A DNA stretch of 64,000 bases. Origin: Zhengitettix transpicula (taxonomy: Eukaryota; Arthropoda; Insecta; Orthoptera; Tetrigidae). Position 1 is the stretch's first letter, and each line of letters opens with the position of its first letter. The notes under the pieces are model-generated. The model had not been told where the DNA came from. It saw only the letters and a list, made by a program, of their open reading frames with translations, and ran no database searches. Both the position numbers and the translations under genes were made by a program. Below are positions 23,401-34,474 of the stretch, one piece after another. Location of the stretch: positions 85,726,032 to 85,790,031 of the forward strand of contig CM073591.1 in the NCBI GenBank assembly GCA_037074705.1, given 5' to 3'.

Positions 23401-24780
23401 GTGTATGTATGAATATTTTTTACTTGGTCTTACAACCTGAATAAATAAATTCCTCCACCTTAATCCCATTTTTCTTGATCTTTTGAATTATCTAGATGTA
23501 TATAGTCAACTCAAAGTGTTTTTATGTAAATTTGGTTTTGAGCTAGTGAGTGGCGTGTGGCATCTGTGAATTTTATATTGGTTTATAAGATATCAGGTTA
23601 TTCTATTTTTCATAATTGTATTTTATATTTGAATATATATGAGTTACAATGGTCTTATTTAATTTCTATAGCAGTTCACAGATGAGTTAGCATTCAGGAG
23701 GAGAAACCTTCCGCTTAAATACAAATTAGCGCAGAAGTTTCAGCCGCATCGTCGTCGTTCACCTTTATGAATGGCTGTTTCGGATACACTTCCTGAATTC
23801 CAAAGTTCCTGCGAATGCGAATGTTTCTGCGAACAAGTCTACGCGTCGGTATCAGTTCTTCTTGTCGGCGAAGTATGGTGAAACTTTTTCTTTCGTTGTC
23901 ACGTGGTCCGTGTTTTTGTCATAACACGCTTGCGTTGAGTCGGTTTTATACCTAATAAACACATGTCAGATAGCTACATTGATTTCGACAAATTTCTTTG
24001 TTGCAATAAACGCAGACTTACATTTTGTCGAATTCATTTTCGAATATTAATTACCGGCCGTTCCTATGTTTTGTTTGTTTTACTGTCCTTAAACTCACCG
24101 AGTAGAATGCAGTCACCACAAAGAATTTTATGCCCCACTTTCTACTCTCTTTTAACGTTTATGATCGCAAGGGACAAAAGCGAACTGTTCACGATCTTCT
24201 AGAATACGACCAAAGCAATTTCTTCTGTTGTAGAATGTTGATCACTTACCCCAACTCAGCTTACGATCCTTCAAAAATGTGTTATCGTCCCACGAGTTCA
24301 TTTTGTACTAAATTTACGAGTACTTCTGAACGAATTGCTCCGTTTAGCGTTTTTGGGCTGACCAGAATAGTAACTTTTCGTAATATACTTGGCCAAGTTC
24401 CTTGATCTTTAGATTCGTGCCGCCACTACCGCACTCTGAAGCCCGGACAAAAGCGGCCCTGTTCGCTGTGAAGTAAGACGGGCAGCGTGGCGGTCGCTCG
24501 TCTGTGGGCGGCAAGGACAGTCGCATTACGAACCAGAGATTCATGGCTTTGTCCTAAGCTAGGGCAGGAAATGCAGATGGGGTGGGCGAATTGAGCGGCA
24601 TCCACTTTGCGGCTCCCTCTGTCGGGATCAAAGACTACTCGTAGCCGGTAACCATTTCATTAACAAATAATTGTCTTAAATGACAAATGACGGTACTTGC
24701 GTCGTAATCATCTGCTAGAATATTCCACCGATGTGGAACACAGACAATAATTTATACGTAATAATAAACAATAAAATGAT
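23401..24780. other. Unassigned DNA
   Basis: Short frames at 23963-24405 and a GC-richer stretch at 24400-24640 show no recognised family. Confidence 0.4.
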
Positions 24781-26172
24781 TTTTTTAAAACTTTATTTAG
24801 CTGGGTCTGCAAGTAATATACTATTCATATATATTAAAATTAACTCTTAGTCCGGAGACTTTACAGTTGTGACAATTTAACAAAAGAAGATAATTTACAT
24901 TTGTCAATATTTAACAAATAAAACATAATAAAGGTATTTACAATTTGTAAATATTTAACATGTTAACTTGGGGTCTTGGATATGACCCTTGTCATTCCAA
25001 GTTAGAGACGAGAGAAACCGAGTAACTTGTTTACAACATATTAACGAAGATTAGCCGGCATTTTGTTTGGGATCGATCTGATCATCGGGGAAACTTCGTG
25101 TTTGTTATGAAAATCGTTAAGAAGGTTATGGGGAAGATGGGAAGAATGGATATTTATGAAGTGCCAGTTGGTAGGTGGGGGTTAGAGTTAGGTAATTGCG
25201 GAGTGATTTTTTGGGGAGGATGATATCAATTGGGAGTTTTCGTTTTAGTCTGCGATTTTCTGCAGGAGGGGGCGGGGTACTGTAGAAGAGCTCAATGGCT
25301 GGATTTGGATGGTTGATGGAGCTATTTATTAGGGACTTGGTAGATTTATGAATTATGGCAGGACTTAGGGGAATTTCAAGGTCTTTGTGGATAACTGAGT
25401 TGCGAAGGTACCAGGGGGAATTTGAGATTAAACGGAGAATTTTGTTTTGTTTGTATTTTGTTGGAGTGGGAATAAGCAGTGAATCCCCATATGGCACGTG
25501 AGTACGACCATATGGGGCGGATTAAGGATAAATAGAGAAGTATTTTAGTACTAAGGGATATGGGAGATTTTCTGTTGATAAGAGGGAAGAGTTGTTTTAT
25601 TTTGTTGTTGATTCTGGAGGTAATGTGGGCTATCTGAGGTTTCCATGATAATTTGGAATCGAGGATAAAGCCTAAGCATGGTGTAGTTTGTTGGAGAGGA
25701 ATTTTGGTGCCGTTTAGGAAGAAGGAGTGGTTGATGGAATGTTCGATTTTAAGGGTGAAGGGAATGATTGTGGATTTGGTAGGGTTTATTTTGAGTCTCC
25801 ATTTTTTAGCCCAGCTTTCAATATCATTGCGGGCGATTTGTAGTTTTCTGGAGTCCGAGTCTAGAGAGGATGTTTGAAGGAGTATGGCAAGGTCATCTTC
25901 GAAAAGTACTGTTTTAGTAGATTGGTTTTGAGGTATGTCGTGAAAATAGAGGTTGAAGAGGAAAGGGCCTACGATGCTGCCTTGGGGACGCCAGAGGAAA
26001 TAGGGAAGGAATTTGAAAGGGTATTGTTAAATTTGACAGAGAAAGAGCGGTTAGTAAGATAGTAAGGATTCTGAAGAGGGAATCATTAAGTGGTTTTTTG
26101 ATTTTGGAAAGCAGTGATTGGTGGTGTACTTTATCCAAAGCTTTTTCTGCATCTAGGAAGGCAGCACAATTC
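24781..26172 (-). mobile_element. Jockey-type LINE JK2 (RT to A tail)
   Basis: Minus-strand reverse transcriptase of a Jockey-type element. In order: AAFLDAEKALDKVHHQSLL (first catalytic Asp region, where VWH has become VHH), SLSNLTIPFQI, then GVPQGSIVGP broken by a one-base loss near 25985, GPFLFNLYFHDIP, the catalytic box as FEDD (25892-25903) instead of FADD, WAKKWRLKINPTKS, CLGFILDSKLSWK and LIRPIWSYSRAIW. After a frame change near 25480 come KILRLISNSPWYLRNSVIHK and HPNPAI. The 3' UTR ends TTGCAGACCCAGCTAAATAA plus AGTT and an A run (T run at 24781-24786). It is 5'-truncated and dead. Confidence 0.85.
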
Positions 26173-26700
26173 ACGACTAGGATATAATAAGACATTATAT
26201 GGCTAAGAGTACATCAATTAGGAGAGACGGTTATGTGATAATATTTTCACACCTTTCGGATTATTACAATGGGTTCAGATATTTTACAGGTTAAGAATTA
26301 TTTGAGTAAATCTTGTGGTATCTTGTGTTTCAGTCTTTTATGAGTGTTTTTTTGTCCGAGGTTTAGTTTCGTTGCACTTGTACACTTCACTGTATTTTTT
26401 AAGAAGTTACTGGTTAGTCTTCGTGGAACCTTTCACTCTTGATGTATTTCACTGTTTCCAATGAACCACGGGCTGTTAATTGCGATACGTAGAACTTTAT
26501 TCTGCATGGTTTGAAGTTTCTTGAGCGAAGTTTTAGGTGCGTTGCTCAAATCTGGGCAGGCGTATGTAAGAATGAGGCGGAGAATCGATTTTTAAATTAG
26601 GAGCGAGGATTCAGCTCGAACATGAGTCTTGCGTAGCACTCATTTAGTTTTTTTTATGAATATGGTATCTCCAGTTGAGTTTTGCATCTAGGTTTATTAC
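26173..26700 (-). mobile_element. Jockey-type LINE JK3 (C-terminus and partial UTR)
   Basis: Minus-strand piece of a related but different Jockey-type element: NLDAKLNWRYHIHKK near 26690, ILTYACPDLSNAPKTSLKKL, LQTMQNKVLRIAINSPWF near 26500 and a 3' UTR (CCTGTAAAATATCTGAACCC). The UTR stops at about 26173 before its A tail, and JK2 begins at once in the middle of its reverse transcriptase. The join is thus a recombination or deletion product, not a retroposition junction. The same family inserted at 40373-40798. Frames are broken. Confidence 0.75.
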
Positions 26701-27779
26701 GCTTGCTGACAATGCTATTCAATTCTCTATTATTATGTAATAAATTAAGAGATAAAGGGACAATTTGTCAGAAAAAAATGTGTATTATTCAACTAAAGGG
26801 AATTTTTTTTCAATATTACGTTTCGTCATGAAGGAACATAGAACTTAAACGCAGCGATATGAATTGGACGGTGTCCAGTTGAACCAGTTTCCCTGAGATA
26901 CAGTGGCGACTTCAATGGCGGCCAATGACACGGTAAAGCTCTCAGCGCGACGGAGCACCGTTATGGCTCACAGTTAGCTACAACAATGTGGCGACGTACG
27001 TGCACAGCACTACGACTCCAGCAACGAAACAATGGCAACGACATCTTTTGAGACGACGTAGAACAAATTAATTATGTTTGAGAGTTCAATACTTTCTTGA
27101 CTTCTAAATAAGTCATATCAGATGAATATAAGAAATGCTGAACGTGACACGATCAACCAATATTAATAACTAAAAACTACAGGACAAATACTGTCAGTAT
27201 TACTATTATTGTCATTGAATTTAATAGAATACTGATATGAAAACTGTTAACCTTAGGATATTTATATATAATGCAAAGATATATTAATCAGTTCTTGAAT
27301 TTGTTAAACGGAAGTTTTCCAGTCCTTCAGCCACAAAAGAACTGGGCTTATTAAGTTCTGTAATAAACGACTTAATTAACACACCAATTTAATAATTTGT
27401 AATTAGTACCTCATTTTAATTTCATACCTCACGCACGCGACGAAAAGTCTTCATTAATCTGATGAGGTGCCGCTGGAGCAAAAATAACAGTGATATTGAA
27501 AACAGGGAATTATGTTACTTTCCTCACTTTGTGACAACACATTTAATTATAACGTACTGACTTTAAACAGAATAATTATTGCTGTAATTCCCTGCATCTT
27601 TTTACTTCGTATACGTTATGTCAACGCCAAGTTTCACCTGTTTGTAACTACTTTTATCATTCGCATGCTATGTGATTTATGTAATTTTAATGTTTATAGG
27701 GCTTTTTGGTTCGTTACAATATCATCGTGCCTTAGAAAATACACAGTATCGAAACCGATCTCTCGTTACTTGAGCTAAC
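26701..27779. other. Unassigned DNA
   Basis: A GC-richer stretch (26860-27050) and AT-rich remainder. Frames are short and unrecognised. Confidence 0.4.
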
Positions 27780-28790
27780 ACAGACAAACAAATCGCAAGC
27801 TCAATGGACAGAAGCCTTCAACTCGCTTTGCGGAAAATACCCTAACTATCAACTGGTATTTACGGACGGAGCAAAAAATGAATTCGAAGTCGGCAGCGCC
27901 TGTATCTCAAACAGCAACAACTGTAATATGTCCCTTTCCCATAACACGTTAATTATTACAGCCGAACTAACTGCCATAAAATTAGGACTAGACTTTTTCG
28001 AACTCTCAAGTGATAAACACTTCCGACTCTCTTTTATCTATCAAACAGATCACCAACTTTATACATGATTCGAAACTAATTACATGGATCAGTGCAAAAT
28101 CCCATGAACTCAAATTGGCGGGAAAACCATAATATTTCTATTGTCACCAGCCCAATATATACCGACCAAAATATAGCAGGGAATGAAGCAGTTGATGCTC
28201 TAGCTAAAGCTTCAGCAATCGCCTCACTTACTCCTGCTCCTAGCCTGACGAACATCCGAGAAGACACATGGATATTCTTACGGAAAGAAATTAACCAACT
28301 GTGGGACATTACAAGGAAGACTTTCAAAACCGGTCAATTCCACAGTCTATTCAACAACGTTTCAAACATCAAGTTCCAACCCGCTATTTCTAGAAGTGAA
28401 CGATCTGCATTATCAATAATCCGATCCAACAACTCGGATTTAACTCACTCGTACCTTTTGTCTAACTCCAATCCCCCTCAATGTGAATGTGGTGAAGCAC
28501 AACTCTCAATGATGCATATACTAACCAAATGCAAGATATTTGACTATCAAGGGCTCCCCGTCCTCGAGAACACAAACATACAAAAACGTAACAATTCATG
28601 GGAAGTGCAAAAAAAAAGTTCTACGTTATTTCAAACTCATTAATTTATTTGTTAAACTATGAGTAGATATAGTATTTATCAACTTAGCCACGTACTAGTC
28701 TATAAGGAAAAAACATTGTATATCGTAACCAGGTATTCGCTAATTACCTGTGTAGTTGATGAGACTTAAAATAAAGATAATATTAAAAAA
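27780..28790 (+). mobile_element. I-type LINE relic (RNase H to 3' end)
   Basis: C-terminal part of an I-clade-like non-LTR element. The RNase H domain reads FTDGAKNEFEVGSACIS (first Asp at about 27865), TAELTAIKLGL (Glu at about 27965) and, after a stop and frameshift, QNIAGNEAVDALAKASA (about 28160, the GNE..D motif). A tail domain ends in CECGEAQLSMMHILTKC, a metal-binding-like Cys/His cluster. From 28092 to 28643 one 183-codon frame is open. The 3' end TTAAAATAAAGATAATATT matches the end of the minus-strand copy at 55.8 kb. It is 5'-truncated and inactive. RNase H would remove the RNA strand during reverse transcription. Confidence 0.8.
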
Positions 28791-29639
28791 TATTACTGAT
28801 GGATTTGGGATTTCTAAATAATTACAAATTTAATTACAACAGGAATATAATTTGTTGAAATGGTTATTCTCAATAATACAGAGTTATGAGTTATTTTTCC
28901 CAGGGTTGTGGTGGATCTGACGTAGACTGACTATTATTTATAACACAAAAATAAAACTTTTAACAAATTGAAAAAAAAGGAAAATCGTGAAGTGCATATG
29001 TAACGTGATTCCTCATGATTGTCTCTGGCAGTGGACTTCAGTGATGATCGGACTGTATCGTCTGATGTCAGATGATGTTCTCAAGTGTGATAATTGTTGC
29101 GGGTTTGCACCTCACTACCGCACTGCCATCAACCCTGATTGCTGTGGTTGGCACGAAGGAAAGCTCTAGTCTCTTCCAGAATTAACAAAACTATTTTGCA
29201 CTTGTACCTATTACAAGGTTAACATTGTTCTAACGGCACTCGAGCCTCTCCCAAGTTTAACAAAGAATGAACAAAAATGACTTCGTGCACCTCTAAAGAT
29301 TAACAAGGAATTCGCTTGCTTAGGGTGCAATGTATATGTACCTAACTGCTTCACCCTCCCCACGAAGCAACTTTTTCCATAACAGCAATAAATTATCTCC
29401 AGGGTCTAAAAAAACTGGTCTTCGTACTCAAATTTTGTAAACACGTCCACCAACAGTCCATGTATATTTGACAATGGTTCCCCAAAGCCATTAATTCTCG
29501 TTGAATGACAGAAAAAAATATCCCCAGCTTTGTTCCCAAATATCGCAATTATATAAATAAAGAATGTCTATTAATTGCAACGTGGAATCAATAAATATTA
29601 TTTTATAAACGATTTTTTGTCCATGTTCCAAACATAATA
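28791..29639. other. Unassigned DNA
   Basis: Nothing recognised. Three weakly similar stretches with CTCT...TTAACAA at 29168, 29245 and 29293 may be a degenerate tandem repeat. Confidence 0.4.
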
Positions 29640-29868
29640 TTATTATTTTGCTGTACAGCCCTCTACAGACTTGTCCCCCGAGACAGCCGTCAAACTGGCA
29701 TGGTAATGTCATATTATGGCCTTTGGAGAGCCTTTGGCCAGTGTGTCGATTCTCCTCAGTTTTAACCCTGGTCTTGATAAGCACAAACGTCCATGCCCGT
29801 GCCGGGATGAAAACCATGACCCATGTAATGCGATGTGATGACGCTGACCACTACACCTCAGCAGATCG
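29640..29868 (-). mobile_element. tRNA-derived SINE (copy 1)
   Basis: On the minus strand the head reads GAGGTGTAGTGGTCAGCGTC (A-box-like), followed about 40 bp later by GGTTTTCATCCCGGC (decayed B box), then GGGCATGGACGTTTGTG and a body of about 150 bp. Head and linker match the SINE at 41530-41692 (TGGTATAGTGAACAGCGTCA, GGTTCGAAACTCGGC, GGGCATAGATGCGTGTG). Several substitutions in the boxes make it an old copy. Confidence 0.6.
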
Positions 29869-29964
29869 TATTACAAACACTACATTTTTAGTTTAATTAC
29901 AGTTTTACGTAAGTTTATTCTTATTATCTAAGATTGTCTATGATTATTTTGCTGCTCAGCTCTT

Positions 29965-30215
29965 TTTTACAGCAACAGGCTACATGAGGCTAATCCACAT
30001 GGTGGATGGTGGCAACTCCCCTTTATTAACATAGGAACGGATTTAAAAAGGAGGATGCGGAAGGGTAGAGCAAAGTAGCCAAGGATTAAGTAATGTCCTC
30101 GGGCTATAATTTAAGGATCCTACCCGGCATTCACCTAAAAGTGATGCAGGAAAAACCCTTGCATCAGGTAAGTGGGACATTGGGTACTTGTACCACGCCC
30201 TTCCGATGGCGGTCA
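29965..30215 (-). mobile_element. Rp1 retroposon copy F (5'-truncated)
   Basis: Minus-strand 3' half of Rp1, from AACAGGCTACATGAGG to the CACGCCCTTCCGATGGCGG block. A 6-bp T run (A tail) precedes it. It contains a small GGTGGATGGTGG duplication not seen elsewhere. It ends abruptly in unrelated AT-rich DNA. Confidence 0.85.
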
Positions 30216-31261
30216 AACAACTATTTATTATCTCAGAATACTCAATGAAAAAATTACGTTTTAGCGATTAATTTAGGCTAGAAAGAGCTTGAAATTTGTT
30301 TATGTGTTGTTGCACTTATTTATGTCATTAAAAATTTGAATTTCGTAATTCATATACTGATTTAAAATATTTTAAATTTTCAATATAACCAATTCTTAAA
30401 TATTGGACACAAAAATGATTAAAATATTAATAAAGGAATGATTACACTTATTAAATATATCACACACTAAGTTGTTCTGAGACAAAAAAAACTTCTGGTG
30501 TGCGAAACTCTGAAAAATTGCTTGCGTGCGTTCGTGACATCCACACACAAATCATTCTAAGGTTCAAATCACAATTTTTTGGGGAATAGCGATTAGTGAA
30601 AGTATTTGCATGTATATCATGGTTAACATCTCATGTAGCAGCAGTATTTTTCGTTATATTATAAAGATTCCGATCCTGAAAGGAATATGATGGAAGGTGC
30701 CTTTGTCGGTGGCGTGACGCATCATGTAATCTTCTCTGTCTCACAATGATCACATATTTACTGTTGTGTTGTGTGTCACTTTTAAGTGGTAATACCTATA
30801 CGTATTAAGATGACACATCTCTTTAGCAATCTCTTTCTACCTCTGTGGGTGGAACATTTCTAGCTCATATAAGACGTAGTTAGAATCCAACGGATTAAAA
30901 CTAAATATAAGCAATATGTTTTTTCTCGAATATTCGAAATTCAGTTAGCATTGTCTGAATATTACACACGTTAAAATTATAAAATAAAACGGTTGTGAAA
31001 AATTATACTAATTATATTAACGGACGCTCTTGCGATTTTTAGAATCACCTGAGGAAAACAGCATGAATACGCTTTGTGCTAGCACTTATTTTTGCCCGTT
31101 ATTTGGCTTTTTATTTATCTAATTACACAAACGTTATATAAAAATCGATAAAATCCAGATATAATTACAATAACAGACTTAATCGTCTGGAAAATGTTGA
31201 TTACCACCCAAGTCGGCTTCAGAAATAAACCACTAAATTAAATCTTTTATCAATTCACACT
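30216..31261. other. AT-rich DNA, nothing recognised
   Basis: No coding or repeat signal recognised. Confidence 0.45.
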
Positions 31262-31306
31262 AATGAATATCAAAGATAGCCAATTCAGACAAAAAAGTGA
31301 TAGTAT
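31262..31306. repeat. FB2 foldback half-arm
   Basis: AATGAATATCAAAGATAGCC then AATTCAGACAAAAAAGTGAT matches the outer arm of the FB2 copies at 12.4 and 51.2 kb. After GTGATAGTAT the inner arm is deleted. Confidence 0.55.
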
Positions 31307-33154
31307 CCTGATCCTTAAATTCAAATATCATGGCGTGAGCTTTGTTCTACCTAGTTCAGTTATTAAGAGCTAATGGTTAATAATTTGCTGGGTAGAACAC
31401 TTTAATCACCAGGATCTTTCCGTTATCAAGTCCCATTGAACAACAATAATTCCGCGAACACTTTGTTAAACAAATAATTGTCTTAATTCTTTAGGTATGA
31501 TCTTCTATATTATTTGTCATGTGCTTCGATTCGGCGCCATATAGCTACTGGTTTCTTCCTTTTATTGGATGGCTACAGAAGTTCGACAGCGAAGTTATTT
31601 CCTTTCTAAATACTTTTATTTTTACCAAAAATCAATTGTTTCGAATCTGTATATTAAAAAAGTATGTATGTATTTATGTTAATTTCTATACAAATTTAAA
31701 CGCGCGGATAGATTGCAACAAAACTTTGTACACATATTCTTAAAAAATAGGAGAAAAGGTACTGCGGGGGTTATAAACCCCTAGCATAAATGTGGAAAGA
31801 ATTATATTTGAAAAATGTGATCATTTTGTGTTAAATTCGTGCGCGTCAAGAGACCATGACGTCACACGAGAGAGACCTTTCTGCGCGACGAATAAAGGGA
31901 ATAGTCCCTTTTTTCGTATATATGAAATAAAACAGAAATATTTAGTTGAATAAAAAGTATAATTTTATCCAGTAATAATCGTCGAATGATAATAAAAAAA
32001 ATAATGCGAAATACTTTACGATCCTTGCGGAAAATGTAAGTTAATTTTCTTGTCATATTAGTGACTCAATGTGGCGGCAATTTGTTTACATTATGAATCT
32101 AACTTACAGTTTCATCAATTTAATCTTTCGTAATGTCTGAAGACTGAGGGACAATTATATCCTCAAATACTCAAGAAGTATATTTAAGTATTCTCTTCGT
32201 AAAGAAATTCGGAGGTATGTTTGATTATGATGCAATAAAATTTTAAGTATTTTCGGTCGTAAGTATGTACGTAACTAGGAACAGTTAGATTTAGGTTAAA
32301 TCACTTCTTTACTAAATACTTTTTCGGGTTTATATAAATAAGTACACGGGCTAGTTGATAATAATTGTCTTGCTGTATTGTAGACTACTCTCAGACTTAC
32401 ATACGAAAAACGTTTTTTTTCCCTGGCAAGAGTTTTAGTGTAACACTAGAAGGAGAACACCAACCATTTATAGCCGGATACAGTTCTTATTATATATCAT
32501 GTTACATGCCACGTATGACGCATTATACAGGTTGGTTTCACTTAAAAATATACATCAGTTACATGAAAATAATTTAGCGTAATCGTATGCCTTAAATAAA
32601 TTTGAATGTAATGAAACTAATTCTGTCAATCAACACAAACGTTCCGTGGAAGTCAATATTGAAAACACATTGATCTATGGTGCACTTTTCGTCGCTTGAT
32701 CTGAGCAGTTTGCAAAGGAAGACGACTTTGAATAAGCACCACTTAATACCTATTAATGCTTAATTTGAGGATGGAAAAAATAACTTATCTGGTTTACAGT
32801 TTAATAATTATTATTAACAAGAATATCAGTAAGCAATGGACAAGTAGTTTTTAAATCAAAAATAAGTGCAGAAAATTGAAAATTCACTCGGTGTTTATGG
32901 AGACGAAAAGACTTGCAGCACTTTCGGACGCCTTTTTAAATTTGCCCATTGCGAAACTTCCGGAAAAAGATGTAATTATTGTAGCCGCTAACTCCCCCCT
33001 CTCCCTACTTCCGTTTCCGTGCTATAGTTGGACGATTGTTAGTTTCCTTCACGCACATCCAATACATTATGACTCCCTGACGTTGTGGAAATAAACTAAT
33101 ACAATGATACTATACGAGGAAATGATCAAAGGATTATGAGATTTACTTAAAATA
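31307..33154. other. AT-rich DNA, nothing recognised
   Basis: Short frames only. A small inverted repeat GTTCTACC...GGTAGAAC spans about 31348-31399. Confidence 0.4.
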
Positions 33155-33370
33155 AAACAAAAACCTTATTTTCATTCGTCAACTTTTATTTAATGAAAGA
33201 AACTTTCACATGTCAACAAGTTAATGAGGTAGAGCGGGGCTGTTTTTACGTCATAACATTCAGATTAATATGTTCGAAGGAACGAAAGCTCATGAGTAAT
33301 TTTATGCTTGATGACGTGAAAGTTTTTTTCATTAAATAAAAGTTGACGATTGAATTTAATGTTTTTGTTT
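33155..33370. mobile_element. Foldback element FB3
   Basis: Arms of about 75-80 bp (33155-33228 and 33291-33370) are near-perfect complements, including TCGTCAACTTTTATTTAATG and AAACTTTCAC. The loop of about 62 bp is non-coding. A direct repeat (TATCAGTAAGCAATGGAC at about 32824, TATCAATAAGCAGTGGAC at about 33472) lies on both sides of the wider region and may mark a larger element. It lacks the CTGANGA/GAAAC signature. Confidence 0.6.
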
Positions 33371-33773
33371 CAATTGAAGAACTGTTCTTACACGTCTGCG
33401 ATACAACGAGTTTCAAATAATAATTCCATCTTCGTCGAACAATTAATCCTTGATTTCTATTAAAATTAATTATCAATAAGCAGTGGACGAAGTGCTAACT
33501 TAAGAGGCATAGACTAATTTTGTCTGCACACAGTTTCATCATCGAAAATTGTAAGTGAAGCTTTTTTTTTGTAAAAGTAAATTTAGAATCGAATCTTTGT
33601 TTTGTTTCGGAATGGCAATAAATTTATATTATTAATACGATAGTGAAATTATTTTTGGTTATAAGTCGACGTAATGGTTAGCATTATGCGTCATAACAGC
33701 ATAATAATTCAAAACATTTTCATGTAATTCATATATGTTGTTTACATGCCTAATATATACTCTCATGCGTATA
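33371..33773. other. AT-rich DNA, nothing recognised
   Basis: Apart from the TATCAATAAGC repeat copy at about 33472, no signal was recognised. Confidence 0.4.
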
Positions 33774-33796
33774 TTATTATTATTATTATTATTATT
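33774..33796. repeat. (ATT)n microsatellite
   Basis: Seven to eight ATT units directly in front of an Rp1 3' end. Confidence 0.85.
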
Positions 33797-33903
33797 GGGT
33801 GTAGATAGGCTATGTATAGGGTAAACCACATAGTGGCAACTCCCCTCTTATAGCATAGGAAAGGGATTTGAAAGGGGGAATGCGGTAGGGTGTAGGAAGG
33901 TAT
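33797..33903 (-). mobile_element. Rp1 retroposon, short 3' fragment
   Basis: Minus-strand last 100 bp of the family (GGCTATGTATAGGGTAAACC to GGTGTAGGAAGGTA), of the subtype that ends CATAGCCTGTCTACAC. It stands 45 bp from copy D in opposite orientation. Confidence 0.8.
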
Positions 33904-33948
33904 TTTTGTTTATTATAGAATAGAACGACTCAATGTGAACTTAGAGCT

Positions 33949-34462
33949 GGATTAAGCCTGCGAGAGGATTCTCTCGCAGGCTGAACCTTATACCTTAGGG
34001 TATGCCTTTTCCTCTCCGTTTTTGAACTAAGGTTCCCACAAGCCGAGGCACCTCGGCCTGTTCTGAGAGGTGTATGTTCCGGGGTCACAGACCTTGGGCA
34101 TACGGTAAGAGTTGTTCGCTATTCCCATTGGAATAGTCGGCCAGCTGCCTCCTAAACGGGTCGAGGCACGGAGAAGGGAATGTAGCGTCCCCACAGCAAA
34201 CTCCTCTCCCCCTATCGGAAGGGTGTGGGACAAGTACTCAATGCCCGACCTACCTGATGAAGGTTTTTCTAGGGTTTTCCCTGCATTTCTTTAGGCGAAT
34301 GCAGGGTAGGATCCTTAAACCATAGCCCGGGGGCCCTAGTTAACCTTTGGCTACCTCCTTCTACCCTTCCGCATCCCCCCTTTCAAATCCCTTCCTATGC
34401 TATTAAAGGGGAGTTGCCCAACGTGGATTACCCTCATGTAGCCTGTTGCCCTAAAAAATAAA
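33949..34462 (+). mobile_element. Rp1 retroposon copy D, full length with 12-bp TSD
   Basis: The best reference copy, 514 bp. GAACTTAGAGCT flanks it exactly (33937-33948 and 34463-34474). The 5' end forms CCTGCGAGAG/CTCTCGCAGG with a 4-base loop. Then follow GAACTAAGGTTCCC, the CCGAGGCACCTCGG palindrome, the CTATTCC...GGAATAG stem, GTCGAGGCACGG, the GGAAGGGTGTGGGACAAGTA block, GCAGGGTAGGATCC, CCTTCCGCATCCCCCC and GTAGCCTGTTGCCC plus the A-rich tail AAAAAATAAA. No tRNA boxes were recognised. Sense (34112-34294) and antisense (34027-34233) frames recur in other copies. Confidence 0.92.
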
Positions 34463-34474
34463 GAACTTAGAGCT

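Noticed and set aside
28092..28643. 183-codon frame as a host gene
   Set aside because: It is the RNase H to C-terminal part of an I-type LINE, shown by GNEAVDALAKA and the Cys/His cluster and by the second copy at 56 kb.
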